Below are positions 25,225 to 34,167 of a DNA stretch of 64,000 nucleotides, in pieces. Where the stretch lies: contig JANSWZ010000011.1 of assembly GCA_024743215.1 (NCBI GenBank), positions 62,001 to 126,000 of the forward strand, read 5' to 3'. The stretch comes from Alphaproteobacteria bacterium (GTDB taxonomy: Bacteria; Pseudomonadota; Alphaproteobacteria; Rhizobiales; GCA-2746425). The notes under the pieces are model-generated. The model was given only the letters and a program-made list of their open reading frames with translations. It had not been told where the DNA came from and searched no databases. The translations under genes were made by a program, and so were the position numbers. The first letter of the stretch is position 1. The number at the start of each line of letters is the position of its first letter.

Positions 25225-26153
25225 CTATTGGCATTGCAACCTACGGACCGAATGCTGGAGCGGCTTGTGTGGCGGCACTCAAATCTGTTGAAGCCGTTGG
25301 AAGAGGCGCAATCGGCGGCTTTGTAAGTCTTGTGGTGATTACGCAAGATGGAGATTTGAAGCATTTGACATGCCAAACGGAAGGCACTCGGGGCCTCTTG
25401 CAAGGCGCAAATCTGCCGATCGAATTCGCACAGGCCGAGTTGGCCACTCTAATGTCAAGCGGACCAAATAGGCCAGAGCCACTGGAAAGCTTCACTGTGG
25501 CAAAAGCTGGTGTTGCTCTGGTAACCGGTCATCGCATGCCCAATGCAATCGGTGTGTCCGGTAAAGCCCTGAATCAATCCGTTCTTGATCATATTGAAAC
25601 GGGTCATGAACCACACACCGCTATGTCCATGATCCTGACTGAAAACCCGAACGCTGACGCCGGGTTTCTGGTACTCACCGCAGATAGAAAGCTTTTCACA
25701 GCAAACAGTGCACTTGTTGAACAACGCTCTGATACAGGACTTTGCGTTCTTGATGATCCAGCCACCGAACTTGGCGCTGGCGTAATACACAACGGAATTT
25801 TACCCAGCAAACCGCTCGCAAGTCTCGCAGCCGAAGTGGCAATGGATCATATGTATCCGGCAGATGCAGCTTACGCGTCGATAGAATTCAGAACCGGAAC
25901 CCGACTTTCCCTTGCAGAGTCTACCTATGTAGAAGTTGATGAGCATGGTGTTGTAGCCGGAATTTTTGTAGACGACCCATTGATCCTGATGGGCACAAGA
26001 GGTGTAGGATTGGGGTATAAGGTCCCCGTCGTAAAATCAGTTCATTCTCTGGGCCATATGACATATGAGCCATTTCTATTGGTGACTGACGGAGTTCTCT
26101 CTCAAATTGATGGAAACTCAGCTCTCGCGGTGTCGATCAGGCGGGACAAATGA
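25221..26153 (+). CDS. Conserved protein of unknown function, linked to peptide-type ABC transporter
   Basis: The start is ATG 25221, overlapping the ATPase stop by ATGA, so translation is coupled. The 310-aa protein has no signal peptide or membrane segment. It opens with TIGIATYGPNAGAACVAALKSVEAVGRGAIGGFVSL, a small-residue-rich stretch that recalls the N-terminus of Ntn-type hydrolases. It has GHRMPNAIG, GHEPHTAMS and a repeat-like second half (LGAGVIHNGILPSKPLASLAAEVAMDHMYPADAAYASIEFRTGTRLSLAES). I believe it belongs to a DUF family (DUF6963-like) but cannot confirm it. Position suggests it acts on the imported compound. Confidence 0.65.
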   Translation: MTIGIATYGPNAGAACVAALKSVEAVGRGAIGGFVSLVVITQDGDLKHLTCQTEGTRGLLQGANLPIEFAQAELATLMSSGPNRPEPLESFTVAKAGVALVTGHRMPNAIGVSGKALNQSVLDHIETGHEPHTAMSMILTENPNADAGFLVLTADRKLFTANSALVEQRSDTGLCVLDDPATELGAGVIHNGILPSKPLASLAAEVAMDHMYPADAAYASIEFRTGTRLSLAESTYVEVDEHGVVAGIFVDDPLILMGTRGVGLGYKVPVVKSVHSLGHMTYEPFLLVTDGVLSQIDGNSALAVSIRRDK

Positions 26154-26216
26154 GTTCGAACCGGCGAAATTCGATCTACAGTTTCGAGCATGTGATTGAA
26201 AATACGTGGATATTCC

Positions 26217-27110
26217 TCAGGGCAATGTAATTCGGTCCAATCGATCAAGCAGCCGGCTTAGCTCGCCGAGGGTCGTCTCATCCGGCAAGCATGTTGGCGG
26301 GCGAATGATGGCCGTATCAAACACACCGCGACGTTGCAAAATTGCCTTGTGAACGTGGTAAAACAGATCTCCTGACTGAAATCCAAGACGACTGACCGGC
26401 AAAATGCAGTTTTCCAGAAGTGTCTCTGCATGATCCTCATCGCCTGCTTCCAGACACGACCAGACAGCCATGAACTCCTTGGCCTGGCTGGCAAATGGCA
26501 TTGTTCCACGTGCACCCCGCCGATACTCTTCCACCAAGGTTCCACCACCAGCACCACCAAGCACAGAAAGCCGTGTGCCCACAGCTGTGGCCATTCGCGC
26601 AGCCTGAGTAACCGTTGGCTGTGTTTCCACCTTGATCGTATCGACCTGCGGCACCTGTTCTGCGATCGCAAGCGCGAGTGAGGGCGGGATCGGTGCTTGC
26701 GGAACGTCCTGCAAAATGATGGGTAGGCTGGTCGCCGACGCGATTGCGCCGATATGATTAGTGACCGCTTCCGGATCCATCGGGAAGAAGTCCGGTGGCC
26801 AGATCATGAGCCGGTCAGCACCAGCGTCCTTGGCATCCTTGGCCAGTTCTATAGCTAGTGCCGTACCCGGCGCGGACGTGTTCATGATAACCGGCACACG
26901 CCCGGAGACCTTGTCGACAACGGCAGACAAAAGCAGACGTTTTTCGTCCCGATTCAGTTTGAAAATTTCGCTGCCAATAGCAACACCAATTCCGTGAACA
27001 CCAGCATCAAGCGTCTCGTCGATCTCACGCGCAAGGCTGACAAAATCGATAGTACCCTCTGAATCAAATGGGGTTAAAAGTATTGGAACGATACCCTGAA
27101 GACCGCTCAT
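26217..27110 (-). CDS. DapA-family (dihydrodipicolinate synthase-like) aldolase or lyase
   Basis: TIM-barrel protein of 297 aa, normal for the family. It starts GIVPILLTPFDSEGTIDFVSLAREIDETLDAGVHGIGVAIGSEIFKLNRDEK and has the Schiff-base lysine Lys160 in DTIKVETQ. Where most members have the catalytic tyrosine (YNVP), this one reads LQDVP (Gln134-Asp-Val-Pro), so the reaction probably differs from DHDPS or classical N-acetylneuraminate lyase. It ends the eight-gene minus-strand sugar operon, and its start overlaps the mutarotase stop. A 2-keto-3-deoxy-sugar acid aldolase or dehydratase role is the best guess. Confidence 0.82.
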   Translation of the reverse strand: MSGLQGIVPILLTPFDSEGTIDFVSLAREIDETLDAGVHGIGVAIGSEIFKLNRDEKRLLLSAVVDKVSGRVPVIMNTSAPGTALAIELAKDAKDAGADRLMIWPPDFFPMDPEAVTNHIGAIASATSLPIILQDVPQAPIPPSLALAIAEQVPQVDTIKVETQPTVTQAARMATAVGTRLSVLGGAGGGTLVEEYRRGARGTMPFASQAKEFMAVWSCLEAGDEDHAETLLENCILPVSRLGFQSGDLFYHVHKAILQRRGVFDTAIIRPPTCLPDETTLGELSRLLDRLDRITLP

Positions 27111-27439
27111 TAAATCGTCCTTTCCTCGTCCAAGACAAAAACCTCATTCAGCATGCCGCGAATTGGACGACCGTCTTCATCGCTCATCATCAATGGCTCC
27201 ATCATGCGCCACCATCGTTGCATCGTTTGCGTTGGCTTGGTGTCAGCTCCAGGGAAAGCTGTGTTACGTTGCTGGAAAGCAAAAACCTCCCGGCCATCAC
27301 GGTAAATCACAAAGGTTTCCACCCCGGCGGCGCGCATCTCGGCAATCAATTCCGGCCAGACCTGCGCATGGGCTGTGTCATACGCCGCCTCGCCTCCGCT
27401 CCGCAGCTTCATACGCCAGGCTTGCCGATAAACGGTCAT
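27110..27439 (-). CDS. rhaM: L-rhamnose mutarotase family protein
   Basis: The product has 109 aa, matching RhaM/RbsD-unrelated mutarotases of the L-rhamnose type, which interconvert anomers of a 6-deoxyhexose. Conserved positions: AHAQVWPEL (His and Trp-Pro-Glu), the central FVIYRDG and QRWWRMMEPLM. The start overlaps the dehydratase stop by ATGA and its stop overlaps the DapA-like start. The sugar could be L-rhamnose, L-fucose or a relative; this is the best clue to the cluster's substrate. Symbol by family. Confidence 0.85.
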   Translation of the reverse strand: MTVYRQAWRMKLRSGGEAAYDTAHAQVWPELIAEMRAAGVETFVIYRDGREVFAFQQRNTAFPGADTKPTQTMQRWWRMMEPLMMSDEDGRPIRGMLNEVFVLDEERTI

Positions 27440-28599
27440 GCCTGGAACCGATTATCAGTAATAAAATCCCAGACGATATCGTAGCCAAGACCAGGCATAT
27501 CCGGAAGCGCAATGTTACCATTAGCATCCATGAGATCACAGTTCCGGCCCAAATAAGGGTGTGGCGCATCATAATTGACACCGGGTGCCAGAAGACCCTT
27601 CTCATACCATTCACTGGTATCTTCCGATGTAGCCCCCATAACCTGAAGGTTGCCCCAGCCAGCCATGTGAATCTCGCACCGTATTCCATAGGCTTCACAG
27701 ACAATGGCGGTTTTCCGGCAGCCGGTGATGCCTCCCCTGCGAACATCCATACGGCTCATGTCCGATGCCCCCCGCAAGATCCAGTCTGCGCGTGTGAAAA
27801 CCCCGCCCGCGGCAATTTCAGGAGCCAGAATGGGTATCGTCAGTTCACGGCAGAGGCGAACATAACTCTCGACACGGTATTCCGGCATCGGATGCTCAAA
27901 CCAGTAGAAATCAAGCTTTTCCAGCTCGCGCCCGACTTTGATTGTCTCTTCGATGGTGTGGTAGGTTCCCCACACATCATACATGAGCACCATGTCCGGC
28001 CCCACAGCCTCTCGAACCAGGTTTACGGTTTCAATATCCGCACGAATATTCGACGGACGACCATTTGTTGGCTGCCCGGTATCCGGGTCCCAGAAATAGT
28101 GCGGATGGATTTTGTAAGCCTGATACCCCTCGGCCTGACAGGCTAAGGCATGTTCTGCATAAACTTGTGGCTTGCCGATATTGGGATAGGTAGAGGCATA
28201 GGCCTTCACTTTATCCCGCGCACCACCCATGACCTTGTAGACCGGCTGCCCGAAGACACGCCCTGCCAGGTCCCATAAAGCCAGATCAATGACGCTTGAG
28301 GCGATCTCGGACAGGTTGGCCACCCACATCCATTTCCAAACCGTTTCGCGGTCAAACGGATCGGTACCGATCAGCATATTGCGCACCCGGCCTTCGATCA
28401 AAGCCTGCTCATCGCGCGTCATGCCATCCTGATCGCCATGTTTGCCACCGCCGAAAAAGTAACCCGACACGCCCTCGTCTGTGTCAATGCACGTGACCGT
28501 CTGAATCACCTCTGCATTCGGGATCAGCTCGCCATGGCCGATATCCCAACGGTCAGCATGGGTGCGAAAACGGATGACGCGAACATCGGAAATCTTCAT
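27436..28599 (-). CDS. Enolase-superfamily dehydratase (mandelate racemase family), copy 1
   Basis: Start at ATG 28599 (MKISDVRVIRFRTH); a longer frame runs into the ATPase gene. The 387-aa product has the MR-family barrel: metal ligands Asp208 (MYDVWG), Glu235 (FEHPMPE) and Glu261 (APEIAAGG), a KxH motif (Lys163-Ile-His165) and His311 (EIHMAGWG). All three acidic ligands are present, so it should be active. Such enzymes dehydrate aldonic acids to 2-keto-3-deoxy acids. It is one of two paralogues in the operon. Confidence 0.88.
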   Translation of the reverse strand: MKISDVRVIRFRTHADRWDIGHGELIPNAEVIQTVTCIDTDEGVSGYFFGGGKHGDQDGMTRDEQALIEGRVRNMLIGTDPFDRETVWKWMWVANLSEIASSVIDLALWDLAGRVFGQPVYKVMGGARDKVKAYASTYPNIGKPQVYAEHALACQAEGYQAYKIHPHYFWDPDTGQPTNGRPSNIRADIETVNLVREAVGPDMVLMYDVWGTYHTIEETIKVGRELEKLDFYWFEHPMPEYRVESYVRLCRELTIPILAPEIAAGGVFTRADWILRGASDMSRMDVRRGGITGCRKTAIVCEAYGIRCEIHMAGWGNLQVMGATSEDTSEWYEKGLLAPGVNYDAPHPYLGRNCDLMDANGNIALPDMPGLGYDIVWDFITDNRFQA

Positions 28600-28612
28600 G
28601 ACGTGCCCTGCT

Positions 28613-29665
28613 CTACCAGATCGCAGCTTCGCTCTGCGTATCAAAAAGGCGCAGCTTGCCCTCAGTCACGCGGATATGCACTGCATCGCCCGGCGACAGG
28701 GTTACACGGTCCCGCGTCGTCATGACCAGCGAAGCGCCGTCCATGCGCAAAGTCAGCTGTGTTTCAGCCCCCGTGGGTTCAATCAGGCCAACTGTCGTTT
28801 CCGCACCGCTGTCGGACAGGAAAATATCTTCAGGCCGAATACCCGCGGTAACGGCCGAACCGTCGGGCAGGCTATCAGGCGCTGGCCCCAAAATGGCACC
28901 GCTTGGCGTAATGACAGTTCCGTTCTGTACGGTCGCGTCGATGAAGTTCATCGCAGGCGATCCGATGAACCCGGCGACAAAGACATTGACGGGCCTGTCA
29001 TAAAGCTGGAGCGGCGATCCCATCTGTTCCACATGACCGCCGCGCATCACAACGATCTTGTCTGCCATAGTCATCGCTTCAATCTGATCATGGGTCACAT
29101 AGACGGTGGTCGTGCCAAGACGCTGATGTAGCTCCTTGATTTCCGACCGCATCTGCACTCTCAGCTTGGCATCGAGGTTGGACAGCGGCTCATCAAACAG
29201 AAACACTTCCGGGTCACGGACAATGGCGCGACCCATGGCGACGCGCTGACGCTGTCCACCTGACAATTGCTTCGGATAACGTTGCAACAGCGGTACAAGG
29301 TCCAAAATCCCGGCGGCAGCACGAACCTTTCGATCGATCTCGGACTTCGATTCCTTGGCCAACCGCAAAGAAAAACCCATATTCTTTGCAACCGTCATAT
29401 GCGGGTAAAGCGCATAATTCTGAAACACCATCGCGATATCGCGGCGTTTGGGCGGCAAATGGTTGATAACCTCATTGTCCAGACTGATCTGGCCATCGCT
29501 GATCGTCTCAAGCCCTGCAATGGCACGCAGTAGTGTTGATTTACCGCAGCCTGATGGACCGACCAGCACGGTAAACTCACCATCATCCACTTGCAGGTCG
29601 ATTCCGTGCAGCACTTCCACGGCGCCATAGGACTTGCGTATGTTGTTAAGCGTGACGGATCCCAT
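28613..29665 (-). CDS. Sugar ABC transporter ATP-binding protein, MalK/UgpC-like
   Basis: The product has 350 aa. Walker [10 protein letters not shown] (36-44), Q-loop [11 protein letters not shown], signature LSGGQRQRV and Walker [16 protein letters not shown] are intact. The C-terminal region has the MalK/UgpC TOBE-type regulatory domain ([12 protein letters not shown]...). It powers the permeases at 30829 and 31683. It lies between the two dehydratase genes, 6 bases from the upstream one. Confidence 0.93.
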   Translation of the reverse strand: MGSVTLNNIRKSYGAVEVLHGIDLQVDDGEFTVLVGPSGCGKSTLLRAIAGLETISDGQISLDNEVINHLPPKRRDIAMVFQNYALYPHMTVAKNMGFSLRLAKESKSEIDRKVRAAAGILDLVPLLQRYPKQLSGGQRQRVAMGRAIVRDPEVFLFDEPLSNLDAKLRVQMRSEIKELHQRLGTTTVYVTHDQIEAMTMADKIVVMRGGHVEQMGSPLQLYDRPVNVFVAGFIGSPAMNFIDATVQNGTVITPSGAILGPAPDSLPDGSAVTAGIRPEDIFLSDSGAETTVGLIEPTGAETQLTLRMDGASLVMTTRDRVTLSPGDAVHIRVTEGKLRLFDTQSEAAIW

Positions 29666-29671
29666 CTGTCG

Positions 29672-30832
29672 CTACCTGCCTTCCATATGTGCGCCCGCTG
29701 TCACAGGCGCGAATTGATTTTCGACATCCGGCTGTGGCCGGTTGCCTGCAATATCGTTGGGAATGGTGACGCAACCTTGCGCAAAGACGGCCGGCGGCCC
29801 CATCAGTCCATAGAGCTGCGATTCCGCACCCCGATCCACGAACTCCACCAGCGCGTCCGCCTGCCGCGCCGCAGCCAGTGCCAACGCCCAGGGCTGTTCG
29901 CAGGTATTGTGCAAAATCACCGGAACATCAGCAGCATCGGCCATGTCGAGAATGCGCAACGTTTCACTGATCCCGCCGGCCCAGGCGACATCGGGTTGCA
30001 GCACATCGACCAGCCTTTCTCGCAGTAGATCGGCACAATCCCAGCGCGAAAACGCGAAATTGCCCAGAGCAAGCGAAACAGACGGGTCCATCTCAGACTT
30101 GATCCGCTTCATTCCCTCAATGTCGTAAGGCGGAATAGGATCTTCGATCCAATGCAGGTTCAAATCATGCGCTGCATCCAGGAAACGCAGCGTATAATCG
30201 GCATCCCAGGCCATGAACGCATCAATCATGATCGGCACGTCCTGGCCCGCGATATCGCGAAACTTGCGCATGTAATCGACATTGGCTTGCAAACCGGTCT
30301 GCCCGGTTTCCGGCCCGAACGGAGCTGCGGCCTTCAGCCCGCGCCAACCGGCCGCCCCATGAACTTCCGGCTGTGGCGTGGTGACGTAGACCGGCAGCGT
30401 ATTTTGCGCCGAACCGCCCAGCATACTGACAAGCGATTGACCCTGCGTTTTCGCCGCCAGATCCCACAGCGCAATATCGACACCCGATACCGCCATCATC
30501 GAAAAGCCTGACCTGTCGCAGGGCAGCAGAGAGAAGAACATCTGGTCCCAAAGCGACGCAATATCGCCAATCTGCTCACCCATCAAAAGACGCGACAGGT
30601 GGTCATTGACGATCATGGCCACAATCTCTCCGCCATTGGTGCAGGACCAGCCCGTCGTTCCGTCCTCAGTCACGACGCGCACGAACACTTTCTTGGTTGG
30701 CCACATCCAGCTGGAGCGCTTTTCACCAAACCTTGGAAAACGCGACATCGGTGATGCAACACGCGAGGTTTGCAGCACCTGCTTTTGAAAGCCACGATCT
30801 ATGGCGCGGGCTTCGATTGAGACAATTTTCAT
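29672..30832 (-). CDS. Enolase-superfamily dehydratase, L-rhamnonate dehydratase-like, copy 2
   Basis: Start at ATG 30832, overlapping the permease stop (ATGA). The 386-aa protein resembles L-rhamnonate dehydratase (ASPMSRFPRFGEKRSS, TTGWSCTNGGEIVAMIVNDHLSRLL, VSGVDIALWDLAAKTQGQ). It has Asp204 (MIDAF) and Glu230 (WIEDPIPP) as metal ligands and a catalytic-type His in ILHNTC. At the third ligand position it reads LALGNFAF (Asn258), where the family normally has an acidic residue as in SGEH. This may alter metal binding or activity. Confidence 0.82.
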   Translation of the reverse strand: MKIVSIEARAIDRGFQKQVLQTSRVASPMSRFPRFGEKRSSWMWPTKKVFVRVVTEDGTTGWSCTNGGEIVAMIVNDHLSRLLMGEQIGDIASLWDQMFFSLLPCDRSGFSMMAVSGVDIALWDLAAKTQGQSLVSMLGGSAQNTLPVYVTTPQPEVHGAAGWRGLKAAAPFGPETGQTGLQANVDYMRKFRDIAGQDVPIMIDAFMAWDADYTLRFLDAAHDLNLHWIEDPIPPYDIEGMKRIKSEMDPSVSLALGNFAFSRWDCADLLRERLVDVLQPDVAWAGGISETLRILDMADAADVPVILHNTCEQPWALALAAARQADALVEFVDRGAESQLYGLMGPPAVFAQGCVTIPNDIAGNRPQPDVENQFAPVTAGAHMEGR

Positions 30833-31686
30833 CCCTTCACCGCCCCGGCCAGCAGACCGCGTGTGAAATAGCGTTGGCCAAAGAAGAACACCACCATGAT
30901 TGGCATTGCCACAAGCGTAGCTGCAGCACCCACCTTCTGGAATTCCAGCGTGAACAGCTCCACGAAACTTGCCAGACCGATGGTCACTGTCTTGTTTGCG
31001 CTTGATTCCAGCAGGATCGAGGCGAATGCGAATTCGGACCATGCCCCGACAAAATGCCACATCGCCGCAGTTATCAGCGCGGGCGTTGCCAGCGGCAGCA
31101 CCACCAAAAACATTGCCTGTAAACGGCTGGCGCCATCCATCATGGCGGATTCCTCCAGTTCCACGGGGATTTCACGCAGGCTTGAGGCAATAATCCAGGT
31201 CGCAAATGGCAAACCGAAAGCGGAGTAAAGCAAGATCAGACCAAGCAGACTGTCCTGCAGCCCCAGCGTGTTCATCAGTCGATAGGTCGGCAGCAACAAG
31301 GCTGCGCCCTGAAACATCCGAGACACCAGAAGACCGCCCAATATCAGATCGCGCCCTGGAAACTTAAGCCGCGCAAAGGCATATCCCGCGAATGTGCCAA
31401 GGATGACGACGATGATGGTTGATGTCACTGCAACAGTGAAGCTGTTGGAGATCAGCGTTGGCCAGTTCAGCAATTGGCTCGACTGCGACCCACTGTCGAA
31501 CAGGTCTCGATAGGCTTGTAGGGTCGGTTCTTCCGGCCAGAAAGCAATCGGCAGTTGCGCCAGTTGGTCACGTGTCTTGAATGAGGCCAGAAATAACCAG
31601 AAAATTGGAAACAGAATGTAGACAGCGATAACGGCACCGCACAGACTGATGAAGGCCCAGTAATAGGGGCGCGCGGTTTCGTTCAT
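30829..31686 (-). CDS. Sugar ABC transporter permease, MalG-like
   Basis: I start at ATG 31686, which overlaps the upstream permease stop by ATGA. The 285-aa membrane protein has six helices and the EAA loop EESAMMDGASRLQAMFLVVLPLATPALIT. MNETARPYYWAFISLCGAVIAVYILFPIFWLFLASFKT is the usual N-terminal helix and periplasmic entry of MalG-type permeases. It pairs with the MalF-like protein. Confidence 0.92.
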   Translation of the reverse strand: MNETARPYYWAFISLCGAVIAVYILFPIFWLFLASFKTRDQLAQLPIAFWPEEPTLQAYRDLFDSGSQSSQLLNWPTLISNSFTVAVTSTIIVVILGTFAGYAFARLKFPGRDLILGGLLVSRMFQGAALLLPTYRLMNTLGLQDSLLGLILLYSAFGLPFATWIIASSLREIPVELEESAMMDGASRLQAMFLVVLPLATPALITAAMWHFVGAWSEFAFASILLESSANKTVTIGLASFVELFTLEFQKVGAAATLVAMPIMVVFFFGQRYFTRGLLAGAVKG

Positions 31687-32570
31687 GATGCCGCTCCCGA
31701 GGCCCATGACCTGCGATTGACATACAGGTACAGCGCCACAATCACCATCAGCATGACCAGGTTCACCACGGACATGGCGGACGCAACTCCCCAGCTGAAA
31801 AATTCAAAGCTTTGCTGATAGATGTATGTAGACATGATCTGACTTGCGTTTGCCGGGCCGCCACCGGTCATGATCCATGGCAGAGCGAACTCGGCGGTGA
31901 TCCAGATCATTGAAATGACGGTGACCGCTGTCAGCGAAAACGCAATGTTTGGGATCACTACGAAACGGAAACGTTCAAAGGCATTGGCACCATCCATGCG
32001 CGATGCCTCGATCTGTTCATTGGGAACCGACCGGATCGCCGCACACAGGATCAGGGCCACCAATGGCATCTTGCGCCAGATCAGCACAACAACCAAAGTC
32101 CACATCACCAGATCGGGATCGCCAAGAAATGAAATTTGCTGTTCGGTCAACCCGACCGATTGCATCGTGCTGCCAATCACACCAACCTGCCCGTGCAGCA
32201 TCCATTTCCACGCCATAGCGGTCACAACGTCGGGCATCACCCAGGGCAACAGGATCAGCGCCCGAAGCCCGGTGGTCATTTTGCTGTCAATGGCCAGAAA
32301 GGCACCCACTGCAAGTCCGGTCAGAACACATAAAACAGTGCCGCCCAGAATCCAGATCGCCGTATTCTTCAACACCAGCGTGAACATGGGATCAGCCGCC
32401 AGAGCCCGAAAATTACCCAGCGTGCCGAACCCCCGCTCCTGTCCCATGACGACTTGCGTCAGACTCAAAGTGGCAACATCCCAGGTCGGTCCAATGACAA
32501 ATGCCAGCACGGCAGCAACCACCGGCAAAATCATGAAATAGGCGAGCCAGCGGTCACTTGAGCTGTTCAT
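31683..32570 (-). CDS. Sugar ABC transporter permease, MalF-like
   Basis: Six-helix permease of 295 aa. The coupling loop reads IEASRMDGANAFERFRFVVIPNI, the sugar-permease variant of the EAA motif. It has the short MalF type N-terminus without the large periplasmic domain of enteric MalF, as in the CUT1 permeases of Alphaproteobacteria. It is 82 bp downstream of the binding-protein gene. Confidence 0.92.
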   Translation of the reverse strand: MNSSSDRWLAYFMILPVVAAVLAFVIGPTWDVATLSLTQVVMGQERGFGTLGNFRALAADPMFTLVLKNTAIWILGGTVLCVLTGLAVGAFLAIDSKMTTGLRALILLPWVMPDVVTAMAWKWMLHGQVGVIGSTMQSVGLTEQQISFLGDPDLVMWTLVVVLIWRKMPLVALILCAAIRSVPNEQIEASRMDGANAFERFRFVVIPNIAFSLTAVTVISMIWITAEFALPWIMTGGGPANASQIMSTYIYQQSFEFFSWGVASAMSVVNLVMLMVIVALYLYVNRRSWASGAAS

Positions 32571-32652
32571 AAATGTCCCCTCGGGATGAAGCAGAAAAGG
32601 GCTGCGCAGTGGTCAACCGCGCAGCAAGGTTCAGTTTTCAACAGTCCAGAAC

Positions 32653-33972
32653 TCAGCCGCGCAGCAAATCGATCTGGGCCTGGGCAGCAGTGGTGGCCTC
32701 ATCCATGGCCTCTTGCGCTGTTTTCTGCCCCAGAACCGCCTGTTGGATGGCAGTACCAAGCGCACTTTCGACCGCCGAAACGCCGATGAACCGCGGCATT
32801 GGCTCAGCCCCTTCAAACAGCGTACCTTCATTGAAGGATTCAACCCAGTTCGGCCATGCGTCGGCCAGGCCCTGCTCACCCCAGGCGACCTTGCCTGCCG
32901 GTATGCGAGCGATCTCAGGGTTGCCACCCCAGATCTTGAGTTGCTCGTTCTGCGACCAGAAATCAATGTACTCGACCGCAGCTTCCGGATTTTTGGCGCG
33001 TGCCGAGACCATGAGAATGGCTGTCGGATCCATAATCGCCGCAACAGGCGGGAAAGCGCCACTTGGTGTATCCGGACGTGGGAATGGTGCCCCAGTCCAA
33101 TTCAGACCCTCAGGTGTGCCCCAAGGTGTGTTCAGCCAGGAAAGACCGATCCACATCGCCGAGCGCCCCTGTGCAAAAAGCTGAGCCGTATCGCGGAAAA
33201 ATGTCTCTGTCAGCGATGTCGCCTGCGGAGTGGACCCATCAGCGATAAGATCAACATAAAGCTGTAGCGCATCGACCATGCCGGCATCATTCAGCGTTAC
33301 CTTGCCTGTTTCTTCGTCAAACACACGGCCGCCATTGGCATAGGCAATGCCTTGGAAAATATTGATATCGACCGGCGCTGTCGTCGCTGGAAAGGCGATG
33401 CCAGGACGATCAGGCTTGGTCATGGCCTTGGCATATTCGCGTACTTCCGACCATGTCCGTGGCGGACGGTCAAACCCGGCCTCTTCCATCATATCAACGT
33501 TGATCGCCAGGAAGCTGGCCATATCGACATAGGTTGGAAGACCGTACAATTTGCCTTCATGCATGCCTGAAGCCAGCACCTCCGGCACGATACGATCTTT
33601 CCATCCGGCCACACGATCGCCGGCAATGTCGTCAAGCGACTGGATCATACCAAAACCGGCAAATTCGGGAATGTCCTGCCCGAAAGCGATAACCACATCA
33701 GCCATTCGATTTGTCTGGAATCCTGCCAGTAGCTTTTGTCGCCGTATCTGACCGTTGAAGTAGGAATAGTTCAAATTGATGTCGGACTGCTCACCACTGA
33801 ATGTGTCATTGCGCTTGGCCCACTCCTCAACCTCGGCGGTGGTTCCTCCAAACTTCCACACTGACAGGTCTCCCGATGCAGCCTGTGCGGATGTCATAGG
33901 CAGCAGAGCCGCAGCCCCCACGGCTGCTGATGTGCTGGCAAGAAATTTCCGTCTGCTAAGCTTATAAGTCAT
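32653..33972 (-). CDS. Sugar ABC transporter substrate-binding protein with Tat signal
   Basis: Start at ATG 33972 behind GGAGG. The 439-aa protein begins LSRRKFLASTSAAVGAAALLPMTSAQA, a twin-arginine signal peptide (SRRKF). The mature part is a CUT1 binding protein: DLSVWKFGGTTAEVEEWAKRNDTF, KLYGLPTYVDMASFLAINVDMMEEAGF, FRDTAQLFAQGRSAMWIGLSW. A Tat leader is less common than Sec in this class and suggests folding in the cytoplasm before export. First gene of the eight-gene operon. Confidence 0.92.
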   Translation of the reverse strand: MTYKLSRRKFLASTSAAVGAAALLPMTSAQAASGDLSVWKFGGTTAEVEEWAKRNDTFSGEQSDINLNYSYFNGQIRRQKLLAGFQTNRMADVVIAFGQDIPEFAGFGMIQSLDDIAGDRVAGWKDRIVPEVLASGMHEGKLYGLPTYVDMASFLAINVDMMEEAGFDRPPRTWSEVREYAKAMTKPDRPGIAFPATTAPVDINIFQGIAYANGGRVFDEETGKVTLNDAGMVDALQLYVDLIADGSTPQATSLTETFFRDTAQLFAQGRSAMWIGLSWLNTPWGTPEGLNWTGAPFPRPDTPSGAFPPVAAIMDPTAILMVSARAKNPEAAVEYIDFWSQNEQLKIWGGNPEIARIPAGKVAWGEQGLADAWPNWVESFNEGTLFEGAEPMPRFIGVSAVESALGTAIQQAVLGQKTAQEAMDEATTAAQAQIDLLRG

Positions 33973-34028
33973 TTTCACTCCTCCAATGGCACTTTCTAAA
34001 AACCGCGCCCGATTGCTCGTTCGCAATA

Positions 34029-34087
34029 TGACATTCGTATATCATTCCCTATTGCGCGACGTTACGATCAATGATACTCGTATGTCA
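34029..34087. promoter_or_regulatory. Two related LacI-type operators in the divergent promoter region
   Basis: TGACATTCGTATATCA (34029-34044) and TGATACTCGTATGTCA (34072-34087) fit one imperfect palindrome with a central CG; one is the inverted form of the other with few changes. Centres are 43 bp apart. They lie between the ABC operon (33972) and the LacI gene (34168), so binding could control both directions, perhaps by looping. Confidence 0.65.
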
Positions 34088-34167
34088 ATGAAAAACCGTT
34101 ACCCCTCCCGCCATCATTGTGCCAAACCCCTGCGAGGTCGTTTCAACACCTCGAAAGGGTACATGTC

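Noticed and set aside
27163-28146. Plus-strand frame of 327 codons over the mutarotase and dehydratase genes
   Set aside because: Composition unlike a real protein and opposite two genes with clear motifs.
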